NCBI GenBank assembly: GCA_003254925.1
Contig: QANZ01028774.1
Location: 287,462-351,461 of the forward strand
From: Chamaecrista fasciculata
Taxonomy: Eukaryota; Streptophyta; Magnoliopsida; Fabales; Fabaceae
DNA: 64,000 bases
Direction of reading: 5' to 3'
The position numbers and the translations under genes were made by a program. This document shows, in pieces, positions 37,503 through 48,839 of this stretch (positions are counted from its first letter, which is position 1; each line of letters opens with the position of its first letter). The notes below the pieces were generated by a model, which saw only the letters and a program-made list of their open reading frames with translations, did no database searches and was not told the DNA's origin.

Positions 37503-37819
37503 TGTTGGGAATCCTAGGCGCCAAGGGCAGCGGAAGCAAAAATAAAATTAATTAAAACGCCTAGGTCCTAAGATTCCCGAACGGATCCGCTAGTAGAATT
37601 TAAAACTTTTGGTTAGTGTTATACCTCAGAGTTTCAAAACTTGGTTGTACGGGGCGAGTTCCACGGATCCACTCCCAGAGTTCTCCCTCTGCCAGTAATC
37701 CACACGAACAGTTTCTTTGACCACCGAGGTGCTAGCCTCCAAATTCTTTTCTCAAAAGAATTTCTGGGACCAATCTACAGACCTCTGAATACCAAGAACT
37801 CCTTCTTGATGATTCAGAC
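37503..37819 (+). mobile_element. Partial LTR (TGTTGGGAATCCTAGGCGCC type) ending at an N
   Basis: The sequence starts TGTTGGGAATCCTAGGCGCC directly after GGTATT, which looks like a Copia-type LTR start inserted in the Ty3 LTR. It ends without a CA terminus at the single N, position 37820. The rest of the element is missing from the assembly. Confidence 0.5.
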
Positions 37820-37820
37820 N

Positions 37821-40540
37821 GCTAAGAAAAGCTCGATAGCTCTGGCAACACAATTTCACTCTCTATCTCTCTTCTCTTTCCTATTTTTTCTTTTCGCTTT
37901 CACTTTAATTTTACTATGTTATTTCGAAAATTGTGCAAATATCAATGGAAAAAAGAGAATTTTGTTGGCTAAGTAGCTTTTCATAGCACATCCCTTTATA
38001 AAATTAGTCATGAGGGTCGACTTGGAGTATTTAATGCTTCTCGTCAGCTAATCGCACCCGTTGTTAGGTGGCCAAAAATACCGGTATTAATGCGCTATAG
38101 TGGTGTAATCCGAGTCGATCTCTCGAGGAACTTTTGTGCAAATTTTAAATGCAAACGATACCAAATTATCACTAATCGGGTGAAAGCGAAGAAAATTTGT
38201 TCTTTGATTGTTTGTCTATGACCTAAAACAATAATTAAATAAAGCAATAATGTCTTTGGGGTTTTTGATTAAAAGACCGAATTGAAAGACAATAACAATG
38301 AGTTAACGAATTAAGCAAGTTGAGAGAGTACCCGACAGAGCAATTGGATTAAGCAATCATCACTACTAAAGATAAATGGAGCACCTCACACAAATCATCC
38401 TAAGGTAGTTACTAATAACTAAATGACTTAGGTTAACAATGTTATCATGAAAATACCTCAAACAAGATAAGTCATAACAAGAATTGAAAACCTTCATTCA
38501 ATTGATGATAAAGAAGATCAAGAAACATAATCTTTATAACAAATACCATTGTTAAAGCTATATACCTATAATTATAACCAAACTAGCATTCACTCAAAGG
38601 GTTACAATCAAGATATAATTAAAGAAATAAAACCAAGTTCTTAATCAAGAATCAGAATTCACAAATAGTTCTCAGGTCCAACTAGAAATCAAGAACAATA
38701 AAATAAAACTCTAATTCTAGTGTGAGAAAAACTCCCTAATGGTGAAACCCTAGTTCATGGTTTACTCCAATGCTCATTCGGGTATGAGTATTTAGCCACT
38801 CATGGTTGACAGATGAACAACTTCAGAATTGGCTGCCATGATCCCAAGAAAAGCTTCACACGATAAGAATATCGGATCATCGAGATACGGAATATGTAAA
38901 ACTCTCTCCAAGCAAGTGTGTCGCCTCTAAATGACCTAAAAACCTTTCATATATGTAAATTTCGGCTCATTCCAAGGAAATCTAGGTCAGAATCATCAAA
39001 ATCGGGTTTGGGCCTGAATAATTATAAGTTTTCGCAAACCCGCCGCGGCCTTGCCCGAGGCGGTTTCCATGGCAGTTTTTCCTGCAACTTGATTCTTCTC
39101 GGTTTTGTCCCTGACTCGTCTCCAAGCATCCATAAGCCTTCCTTGAAGTATTTCAACATTTTGGACTTCATCAAAATCTATCAAGAACATCGAAAAACTG
39201 AGTGAATTCTCAAGATAAAGAGGATTAATCAAATAAGAAAGATTAAACCCGAGAAAACCACTCAATTACTCACAAAATAGTCTAAATAATCCTCAAACCT
39301 CAAAGCATCATATTTCATCATAAAAAGACATAAAGACATGCAAATGAATATAAAATGTCCTAAAATGTCACTAAAATATATGATGAAATATGGTCAGATC
39401 AAACTCCCCCACACTTTAATCTTTGCACTCCTGGGCAAAGCAGTCAAGAAAGAGTAGAAAACAAGGATGCAAAATAATTAAAAGAGTATCAATCCTACTT
39501 AGGGATGGCAACGGATGGATATCCGGTAGTTTTGCCACTATCCGTATTCGTATCCGTTTATCCTATCCAATATCCGTACCCTATCCGTATCCGATAAATT
39601 AATATCTGTATCCGCACCCTATCCGATATCCGGTATCCGACAGATACCCGAAATATCCGAAAAAATATGGATATAGGATAGGATATCCTATTTTATAAAT
39701 CGGATATATCGGGTACCCGATATCCATTATCCGCCAACTAATATAATTAAATGAAATTATTATTTATTTACATTTTAAATTTATTTTTTAAAATAAAAAA
39801 TTAAATATAAATAACTAAAATATGATTCTTTAAAAAATATATATGAATATAATTAATTAAATTTAAATATTTATATATAAAATGTTAAATTAAAAGTAAA
39901 ATATAAAAATTAAATAAGTAATAGGATATCGGATACCCTAAATATCCGTTCATTTCGGACGGAGATAGGGTATCCGAGGACAATATCCGTATCCGTCCAA
40001 TATCCGAAAAAAATTTAATTTTCACTATCCGTATCCGTATCCGATATTCGGTATCCGACGGATACCGGATATTTTTTCGGACGGATACGGACGGATATCC
40101 TAACTTAGGATATAAATTCCCATCCCTAATCCTACTCCACACATGGCAGAAGAAAACCAAAGCAACTTAGACCATGAGACAATTAATCAACTGAGCATGC
40201 CAAGCAACCTAAGAATCTCCAATAGACCAATCTAAAAGTGTATCACTCACTCGCATAGTAGGGAAAATTTTACTCTCAAATCCTTGAAACGAGTCTCTAC
40301 CGTAGGCTTGAAATAAGCCTACAATCTCCACTATAAATGCAATGATTTCAAAAACTCAAGAGGACTTAAAAAGGTTATAATGTTGGAAAAGGCTGAAAGA
40401 TGGAAAAATTTAAAAAGAGGAACGGAATGGAAGAGAAGAAAAATGGTAACAAATGAGCACAAAAGAAAAATTAGCGATGATTTCACTCTAATTTGATTCT
40501 TAAACATAAATCTACAAAATTAAAACAGAGCAGTAGCGAT
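37821..40540 (-). mobile_element. Ty3-type LTR retrotransposon, 3' LTR and part of the internal 3' region
   Basis: On the minus strand, a polypurine tract GTGTGGGGGAGTTTGATC lies at about 39393-39410, a form typical of Athila/Tat-type elements. The LTR would extend from there down to about 37821 or further. The region from 39413 to about 40540, apart from the nested hAT element, would be the 3' internal region. No pol domains are in view, so the subclass is inferred from the tract and context. Short ORFs here have no recognisable domain. Confidence 0.55.
39500..40128. mobile_element. 629-bp hAT MITE (TAGGGATGGCAA ends) nested in the Ty3 element
   Basis: The ends TAGGGATGGCAA and TTCCCATCCCTA are inverted repeats, and the 8-bp direct repeat ATCCTACT flanks them at 39492-39499 and 40129-40136. 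Both arms are packed with TATCCG and CGGATA words, giving extensive self-complementarity. No transposase ORF. Confidence 0.9.
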
Positions 40541-40564
40541 GATTTAAATTTTCAATGTTAAGTC

Positions 40565-40760
40565 TTAATTACCATGGCGCCGAAGCAGAAGCCAGCGATG
40601 ACGGAGTTTTCGACGGAGACGGCGGCGAGCTGGAGGGTTCCGACATGGCAGGTGAGGAGCTGAGTGATGGCGCCGAGCCGCCGAGGGAGTACTGGGAAAC
40701 GGAGGTGAAGATGGCAGGACCGACGAGGTACCAGAATTGTGAATTCGTGACATTGTTGTG
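40565..40760 (-). pseudogene. MATE efflux transporter fragment
   Basis: Minus-strand translation gives FWYLVGPAIFTSVSQYSLG, then after a frame change AITQLLTCHVGTLQLAAVSV and ENSVIAGFCFGAM. This is the first transmembrane region of plant MATE/DTX transporters. The frame change is explained by an 8-bp tandem duplication of a CTCGGCGG-type word. The fragment ends at an ATG followed by GTAATT, like a former exon border. The rest of the gene is absent. Confidence 0.8.
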
Positions 40761-40977
40761 GCAGAAGTCTCATTGGCGTATAATTTCAGTCAGTATATTT
40801 CATTCAAGACAAAAAGCTTTTATAGGAAACAAAGCTAGCTAGACGACGACAAAACTATAAAAACATGTTTATTTCATTCATTCTATTGTACATCGAGCAA
40901 ACTCTGAACGTCGTATATACGAGAAACTAACGCACGTTGATGTATATGCATGATGATTTATGAGTTTTACATGCAAC

Positions 40978-42490
40978 CTACAAGGAAGACCTAATCATCA
41001 TATCCGTAGCCTCTTGAGTACTCTCCGCAAGCACGTGATTCATCTTATTAGCAAACCTTTTCATAACCTTGGACGGCAAGCAAATCGGTATCACCATACC
41101 CTTCTCTCCTTTAGCGTTGGTAGCTCCAACATAAAAGCTCACTTCCGGAATCGAACCAAGTCCAGCCTCCGCAATCCCAGCATACAAAGCCTTACCCCAC
41201 CCAAAGTCAACCTCTCTAAACCCAAACTGCGAGTTATCCGACACAAAAAACGATCTCACCCTACTAAAACATGGTCGTCCTCGGATTACCATGAGGTCCG
41301 CCACAGAGTGAATATACTCCTCGTTCACTTCACTCTTGGCTTTCTTAACTAACTCAACCGCATAACTTAACGGCCTCTCACAAAGCTCCCCCGCAGTTGT
41401 AACCGCCGCAGGATACACAAACGCGTTTCCGTAATACCCTTCTGGAATCGCGGGGTTGAATCTCCTGCGGCGTCCGTATCGCGCGTTCACTACGAACATG
41501 ATGCGAACGTCGTCGTTTGGGTTTAGCTGTAATGCCTGAGTGCGGCAACGCCAGATGAAGGCGGTGACAACCTCAAATGCGGTGGAACCAGCGAGCTGAC
41601 GTGGAAGCTTACGACGGATGAGGGAAATCTCTGATGGACCGAAGAAGAAAGATTGTTGAATCAAGTCTGTTGAAGGGACGACCACGTGGATGGCAGTATT
41701 GAATCCACGTGGCAATATTTCTTTGTCAAACTCGTGATGGGTGCACGTGATGAGTGGTGGGTCCCTTGCGTTTAGAATATCTCTGTGCCACACGGGCTTT
41801 ATAGAAGGTTCAGTGGCTCCTTGAGCTATTTCGGCTAAGGCAGTCATGAATTGGACAATACCAGGTCCGTCAGCCACAGTGTGATTTATACGTACAGCCA
41901 ACACAAAACCACCGCATTTCAAGCGCGTCACCTGCAACCAACAATATAATGAATTTTTTTCCCCTAAATTATGAACTTGAACAAATATTAAAACAAATTA
42001 ATTAATGGAAGCTAGCTAGCTAGAGAGAATATATATATATATAAAAAGAGACCTGGAAAAGTAAGAGAGGAGAGTCAAGGATTCCGTCGGAGCCAGGAAC
42101 GTTGTAAAGGAGATCATGGAAGCATGGAAATGGAGGTTTCAGATAACGTTGACTAAATTGGTGAAGGGACACGTCAGCATCAGCCTCAATGAAGATGACG
42201 CCTTCTCCGTTACAATCCACCATGAGTTTGCGTTGTTTGCCTTCCCTAAGTCGACCAGCCAATGGATAGTAAAACACAAGCATTTGAGAGAGGGCTTCTC
42301 GGATGACTGAAACGGGGTCGTTTTGGGCCATGGAAGGCTGATAGCGATAAAAGGCTACGATAGGAATGTGGGCACGTAGTGCATGTTGGTCATCGAGATC
42401 AGAGAGTAGCTTAAGCTCGTGTGGAGTGGGCTTAGCCGGAGACACAAGCTCGGGTTCACGCCTCCTCACAGTAAATACTAGGTCAGACAT
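40978..42490 (-). CDS. BAHD acyltransferase copy 1 (benzyl alcohol O-benzoyltransferase/HSR201 type)
   Basis: Exons are 42490-42053 and 41931-40978, phase 0, 463 residues. The start is the ATG of [16 protein letters not shown]; an in-frame TTG six codons upstream is not a start. The catalytic HxxxD motif reads HTVAD (about residues 163-167) and the structural DFGWG lies near residue 388. YYPLAGRL and the [10 protein letters not shown] block place it with alcohol acyltransferases that use benzoyl- or acetyl-CoA, such as BEBT and HSR201. BAHD enzymes of this kind form esters such as benzyl benzoate; the actual substrates cannot be read from sequence. The protein ends Ser-Ser-Leu, similar to a minor plant PTS1. 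A TATAAATA box is at 42588-42595. It is the most diverged of the four copies, and I see no lesion. Confidence 0.93.
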
Positions 42491-42587
42491 GTGAGGAATT
42501 GGAAGCAAAAGATATATATGTAATATGACAACTACTGATGTTACAATTGATTGCTCTGTTTAATTTATTTTCCATCTTATTTTCTTA

Positions 42588-42595
42588 TATTTATA
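42588..42595 (-). promoter_or_regulatory. TATA box of BAHD copy 1
   Basis: TATAAATA reads on the minus strand about 100 bp upstream of the start codon. Confidence 0.6.
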
Positions 42596-42599
42596 GTGG

Positions 42600-43489
42600 G
42601 CAGAAATGATACGGTCATGGGTCCTCACGTCATACAATTTTTTTTTTGGCCTGACTGACGTCGTACAATTGCAATCAAGTTTGTAAACTAATGCTTCTTG
42701 ACTGGTTTTTGTGCTGTGAAATTGTAATTAGATTTGAAATGTAATAGTTTAATGAATTCTAGTTGAATGTCTGTAATGTACATAATTTATTCTCGAACTC
42801 TAATATGTTAAGTATATTTTCGGTCCCACATAAAAAAAACAATTCAAATGTTTAGAGCTACCTTCTATACAATTATTAAGGTGTAATTCAATTTCGTCTA
42901 AAACTTTATAGTTAACACCATTAGAATTTTAGAAAAAATACTTTACCGTTTTTTTTAATTTGATCCTTTTTCATTCCTAATTGGATTACCTTTTCCTTAC
43001 TATATGTGCCAATGATTCATTGTCTCAAATAGGATGAAATTAAATTTATCTAAAATTTGAGTTTTATATAAATTTAATTTTATAATAACATAATCAAAAT
43101 GGCAAAGAAGAAAAAATTATTTTAACATATTTGATAAAAAAAATTATAAAAATATACTAAGATGTTGAATAATTTTATTATTTAAAGCCCGCATGTGTTA
43201 AAAGATTATTATAAAATCAAATTATTTTATGAATAAAATATATTAACAAGATGAAGTTGCATATAGTTTTAAAAAATAATGAATCAAAATGATGTTTCAA
43301 TCAAAACTAATTTATTAAATAAAACCACCTTATGATTAAATTATCGATTTTATTTTTTGTTATTTGTGTGTTGTGTGACGTAAATAACTAAATAAGTCTG
43401 AATGCGGTTGGCATGCATTCAATAATAATGTCAAGCATGCACTTGACTGAGGGGTCTACCCGTTTGGAATTCAAGTTTGCTACGAAAAG
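42600..43489. other. AT-rich intergenic DNA, no gene
   Basis: I see no coding sequence or bounded mobile element in this stretch. It lies upstream of BAHD copy 1 and may hold distal promoter sequence. Confidence 0.4.
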
Positions 43490-43690
43490 CTCAATCTATA
43501 TATTTTATATTATATGGCTCCACTCCTTTTTGGTCGTCCATGTTTAAAACTATAGTCTATGAAATTAAAAATAAGAGAAAATTTACTATTTGGTCTCTCT
43601 TTCTTTACTAAGTTAACAATTTAGTCTCTTATTTATTCTACATACATATTTGTATGCCCGTTAGGGCACGCAAAACCCCTAATATCTATA
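43490..43690 (+). repeat. Helitron-like dispersed repeat, second copy
   Basis: The segment matches LEA intron 1 (8075-8245). It has the hairpin around CCCGTTAGGG, then ACCCCTAA followed by T, fitting a Helitron 3' end. A third, partial relative occurs near 60225-60270. The 5' end is not defined. Confidence 0.5.
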
Positions 43691-43861
43691 TATATGGGAG
43701 TGGATCCTATGCGGTATAATTTAGGTATTGTGCATGCTTTCTTTGTAATTTCAATTTTAAAAATTTTATGTATTTTAAGTTTAAATAATATCAGTCATTT
43801 AGTAAAAAATTTACCACATAGATTTATTGGACAGTATGACAGCATTTAAATTCTACAGCAG

Positions 43862-44611
43862 TGGGGTTCTTTGGTTAGCAGATAGGATTTTGTTTTTGCT
43901 TATGGCTCTGTTGGGTGTTGTGGAAGAATAGATTCTCTACTATTTTTGCAGGTGTTGTTTGTTCCCTTCCAGGAGTTCTTAAACAATGAGAAGCGGCTCT
44001 TTCTGATCACAAGCTGTATATGAAAATGAAGGCTTATCTCCCTCCGGTTTCTAGGGATTCCCTCCACGTTAAATGGCATGCCCCTGTTGAGGGATTTTTT
44101 AAATTTAACGTCGATGGGTCTGTTCTTAGCGAAGGGAGAAGTGCCTGTGGTGGCTGTGTTCATGACCCCTCCGGCCGCGGATTTTTGGTTTTGTGCACAA
44201 CATTGGTTTTTCCTCCATTACTATCGCTGAATGCTTGGCCATCCTTGATGCCATTCGGTTCTCCATTGATCTTGGTTTTCCCCAGGTTGTTGTTGAATCT
44301 GATTCTGCTGTTGCAATTCAATTTGCTACTAGGGGTGTCGCTTCATCACACCCGTGCTCGACTTTGATAACACAGATGCGGAATGCTATGAGAATGAGTA
44401 ACACCAACTTTATCTTTGTGCATGCCTTTCGTGAGGCTAATCAGGTTGCTGACTGGATGGCAAATGCTGCCCACTCCTTTTCCATTGGCGTTTATACTCT
44501 TGAGGCTGCTCCTGCTGGGTGTGCGGTTCTTCTGAGAAATGATTATAGAGGAGTTTTTACTCCTCGTTCTGTGCTTGGCTAGTTGTCCATGTTTCCTTTA
44601 CGTACAAAAAA
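43862..44611 (+). mobile_element. 5'-truncated LINE with RNase H remnant
   Basis: A 14-bp target duplication, AAATTCTACAGCAG, flanks the insertion at 43848-43861 and 44612-44625, and an A-run ends the element. The translated C-terminus is an RNase H (RVT_3-like) domain: FKFNVDGSV, IAECLAILDAI, VVVESDSAVAIQF and FREANQVADWMA hold the expected acidic residues. A frameshift near 44190 splits the domain, and earlier stops break the upstream part. This is a dead 3' fragment of an L1-type plant LINE. Confidence 0.9.
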
Positions 44612-45022
44612 AAATTCTACAGCAGAGGATTTTATAATAATTCAATAGTATTATCGAATATATATATGTTAATTGCCCGAATCGGATCCATGGAAAAGTT
44701 GACAAATTATAATATTAAATTGTTGACGGCGGAAAAATAAAAGAAATATACAAACCAAACAAATGAGCTAGTGAGTGATTAAAGCCTACACCAGTTACCA
44801 CCGTTGGAGCCAACAGTTAACATCAACGCTTTGTTTTGGGGCCGTGCTGCTGGCTTTCCAGCCATTAGATTGCCTCTCTTATAGATTGTAATTAATTAAC
44901 TTGTAGGCAGGTTTTAGCCTTTGGGAATGGCTGCATAATTCGAGGGAGAGAAAGTATATTCAAAATTTTATTTCCATTACAATATAATAAAACTTTTACT
45001 TTCAGGAACAAAATACTAGCTA

Positions 45023-45224
45023 GCCAACAAAGGTTGGTCCAGTTGGTAAGGAATCGACTCATAACCCAAAAGGTCGTGGGTTCGATTCCCACTGCCGATG
45101 TGAGGACCTTGTTGGTAGGCGATCTGTAAGTACCTCTGTAAGCGCTCATAGAGCCTGGAGGCCTGCCCTGGCCTTGGTGAGCTCCCGGGGCCCAACTCAC
45201 CTAAACTTTTTTGTCAAAAAAAAA
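45023..45224 (+). mobile_element. tRNA-derived SINE with poly(A) tail
   Basis: Box A-like GTTGGTCCAGTTGGTAAGG and box B GGTTCGATTCCCA are spaced as in a Pol III promoter. An A-run ends the element. A 13-bp target duplication, AAAATACTAGCTA, flanks it at 45010-45022 and 45225-45237. Related sequence occurs at 6308-6413. It has no coding capacity; the open frame on the opposite strand is incidental. Confidence 0.92.
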
Positions 45225-45649
45225 AAAATACTAGCTATAACATTTTTTTAATAATTTTCTAAAAACAAAACTATTGATTTTTGAACTAATTACGCACTTT
45301 CTTGTTGTTGAAGTTATACAACAATTTTAAAATATGTACAGCTAGCATATAGAATTGTCCACAGTAAATAATCAACATTCTCTTACTTTTAAAATCCCCA
45401 AAACAAAAATTCCATAATCAGTGGCTTAATATGTAATTTTAAAACCTTGCAACAGTTTCTCAATTTTTCTTTTTAGGCCTGAAGCCCTTGGTTTTTTTGT
45501 GATACCAAATTTCTACTTCGTCGCTGGTTTTCGAGTGTTGACAGTTTCAGTGTCTATAGTTCTTGGACAAAATAGTTTGTGTTTGATGGGAAATGTATTG
45601 ACAACGACACGTTTCATTACAAATCTTCGAAAAATATAAAAGAATATTG

Positions 45650-46045
45650 GACAAAGTTTTATTTTGGTCCTTCAAGTTTGTTCAAAATTTTGATTCGGTC
45701 CCTCGAGTTTTTTTAATCCGTTTTGATTCCTCAAGTTTCTAAAAAGTTTTACCATTCGTCTCTGACCAATTTGCATCCATTTTTTCCATTAAAAAAAAGG
45801 AAAAATTAATTTTCATTTCTCAAAAATTATATTTTTTTACATTGAAGTCTTTTTCCTTTTATAATAGAATCAAAATCTAAAACAAAAACATATAGAGTTT
45901 AATTCAATTTCACCAAAAAATAGTTAAACTTCTTAGAGTTTAATCAAAACAAATTTTGACAAGATCTAATAGTTAAACTTCTTAGAAATATAATAGATCA
46001 AAACGAAATGAAAAAAATTTGAGAAACTAAAATAAAACTTTTAAA
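45650..46045. repeat. Degenerate foldback remnant (TTTTGGTCC...TCAAGTTTG type)
   Basis: The left part has AAAGTTTTATTTTGGTCCTT, CAAGTTTG and CTCGAGTTT; the right part has GAGAAACTAAAATAAAACTT in inverse orientation. Arm words overlap those of the 36531-37175 element. The middle is AT-rich and unpaired. Confidence 0.45.
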
Positions 46046-47111
46046 AAAAACATTATATACCATAACCCAATCACATGGGCCATAAAATTGTAAAATACAT
46101 GACAACCATAAAATTAATAAAAAAAATGATTTTTATTCAATAAAAAATTTTAAGAAATTGAGTCTTTTATACAAATTAAAAGTTTAAGAATTTTTTTTGT
46201 ATAATATATATATTGCCACTTTGAAAACTCAAAATTAAAACTGAGAACGGACCTTCATACATAACAAATTTTCAAATATATAAATTCAACATGTTTGTGT
46301 CGATTTTTTTTAATATTATTTGCATTATTTTTTTCTATAAAAAAATGGGGATACCGGCACGTTAAACATGTCTTATAAACGAGTATAATATATCTTGTAC
46401 GAGGTTCTGACACAGGCTGTGTCACACAGCAAATATGAATCCTCAATTTCGCAATTAGCTATAAACAGTTGCGTCTCGACCTGGCTTTAAAGATAAAGAA
46501 AAAATTGTGGGAAGATATATCAGAATGATCGTTGCATCCTCATCAAATAATTAATTGCAAGTTTGCGTAACTCATGCTAACGTTACTTTGTTGGAAGAGA
46601 TGCGTTAGCAATTTGGACTTTAAATCATTCCCACTTTTTCAAAATGATAACATTTATTTTTTAAATTAAAATTTAACGTTTCTTCGCCATACAGAATTAT
46701 AATAGAACAATTATAGAATTAAGCAAAGAAGAACTCAAAAAATGTGAATCGAGGTACTCTATTTTCATTTGTTTTTTTTTTGTCAAATATTTTCATTTGT
46801 TTTTATCAAATGCTCAGAGTAAAATCAAGAATATATATGTAGTATTTAAAATTTCAATAAAACTTGCATATATTAAATATTAAATGAATATTTTGTTAAA
46901 AAAAATATATTAAATGAATATAGTGGATGGGAAGCTCTTTTTTAAAAAAAAAGAGTATAATGGAAAGCTTGTTGAGAACTAAAGTAGCATATATAGCTTG
47001 AAAATGTATTTACATTTTCAATTATGCGTCTCAATTATATTGTATATATTAATGGTTTGATGAAATCAAATGATATAAAACTTGATGTCAGTAGTAAGGT
47101 CCTTAGGCTAT

Positions 47112-47605
47112 TTTTTTTTTTCTGGTAAAGCTGAGTAATTCATTAAAAGGAACAGAAATACAGATGTTCAAAGCAAATTACAACAACATAGATAAAACCA
47201 AATAACAACAACAGAAAAATAAAGACAACAAAAGACAGAAACATGATAGCAGCCAAAAACTCCATCTAAGGAGGCTTCCTCTTGGACAGTTTTTTAAGGC
47301 TTCTTACATTTCCTATTTCCATGAAGTCATGGTAAAATAAGAGGGATAAGAAGGGAGGAAGGGATTCAAAAAAAGTAAAATGAAGCTGAGATTTTCTCCC
47401 GTGATTTGCTAAAGCATTTGCACAGGAGTTTGCTTCCCTCAAAACATACTGCAGTTTGTAATCATCCAGCTGCATGATAAGGAATCTGCAATTGAAAATT
47501 ATAGTGGAGAGGGGGTGATGAGTTAAATCTACAGAAGAGGTGATAAGTTTCTTTGAAATAAGAGAGTCAGTCTCAATAACCAGCTCCTTAGCTACTTGAT
47601 TTAGG
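47112..47605 (-). mobile_element. 5'-truncated LINE 3' fragment
   Basis: On the minus strand the sequence encodes KELVIETDSLISKK, then DDYKLQYVLREANSCANALA, an RNase H C-terminus, with a stop near 47266. It is followed by a short A-rich 3' UTR and an A-run (the T-run at 47111-47122 on the plus strand). The 5' end is truncated at about 47605. No clear target duplication was found. Confidence 0.8.
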
Positions 47606-48361
47606 TTTTATTATATATTGATAAATTTTGCATGCCTAAAAATCAATGTGCTTTTGAGCATTAGAGTAAATGTGGGTGCTGATAAGATTTCAATTTTTGT
47701 TAGTGGTCCTGGAATGGATGTCGCTGATGAAAATTCCCTAATGCAGTGGTACGTGGTTCTCAAATTCCCTACGTAGTTGCTAAGTTACAGATCTCTTTAT
47801 TTCTATTTCTGTTTATTGCTCAAATGTGCTACACTACTCTGTGTTTCGCCTTGTATGATATTTTTTAAATTATTAATTATTATCTTTCACCAACTTTAAT
47901 TTAAGCTTAGCTTTTCTTTTATCATTGTGAGAGATTTTATTGCTATTGTGATTTTGATTTGTTGAGATGTTATATTTTCATTTATGGGATTAGTACAACT
48001 CTATGATATAGACATTTTTTTTTACCACATGATATAGACATTTCACATTTTGATTTAGGAAGAAAAAGTGACGGGGCAAAAAATAAATTTAAAGAGTGAG
48101 GTTAGAAATTCTTGAACCCATGCCAAACATTTGCAAAACAAGCTAAGCAATAAACCACAATTACCACAAAAAATTTTACCCACATGATAATTTAATATAT
48201 GCAAGAATCAATAAATAAGTTTTTACGGAAAAAAGAATCAATAAAGAAGTTACCACAAATCCACAATCAATAATGTGCTACTGCATTCTATTTCTGTTAC
48301 CATATTAATTATTTGATGAATTGTTGTTTTCTTCCTCTTTTTTCGTTTCTATCTACATTTC
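47606..48361. other. Intergenic DNA, no gene recognised
   Basis: I see no coding region or bounded element. The stretch separates the LINE fragment from the repeat below BAHD copy 2. Confidence 0.4.
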
Positions 48362-48720
48362 CAGCCCAATTAAAAGCTGTCCATATATCACCAGGACCCC
48401 CTTGGCCCCCCCAAAATGAGTTTTAGTTCAATTATATTAGATACATAAAATTACACATAGCCCCTTTAGAATTTGAAATATTATACATTTAGACATAATA
48501 AAAAAATTATTTTTAGTTATTATTTTCAATTATTAACTAAGAACGATTTTTTTTCTCTTTATTAACTTACTTTTTATGATAGAGAGAAAGGATCTATCTA
48601 AATAGTCCAACTTAGAAATAACTTTATAATTATATGAAGTCATATTTTGGAGACCAAAACAGAATAAATGTAATAGTTTGAAAACCAAAATATAAATTGA
48701 TGAAGGGAGAGGGAGTACAG
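48362..48720. repeat. Dispersed repeat, copy A (shared with 54596-54960)
   Basis: About 350 bp match 54596-54960, including CAAAATGAGTTTTAGTTCA, TAGCCCCTTTAGAATTTGAA and CTTACTTTTTATGATAGAGA. Copy B continues to GACTCCGCCAGTG, whose complement CACTGGCGGAGTC resembles ends of Tip100-like hAT elements. Copy A lacks that end. Confidence 0.6.
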
Positions 48721-48839
48721 TAAACCTTATTCTACAAGAACATCACATCTCTCTTACAGTACGTACGTAACAAACAGTGACTAGTCCATTTGGTCCCACC
48801 ATATGAGGGAGACTACTATTAGGTGATTAGGTCACATCT

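Noticed and set aside
45030..45095. Possible tRNA gene
   Set aside because: Boxes A and B are present, but the cloverleaf is not closed and the unit continues into a SINE body with A-tail and target duplication.
44892..45200. 102-codon frame on the minus strand
   Set aside because: It is the antisense of the SINE, including its box B; no protein family match is apparent.
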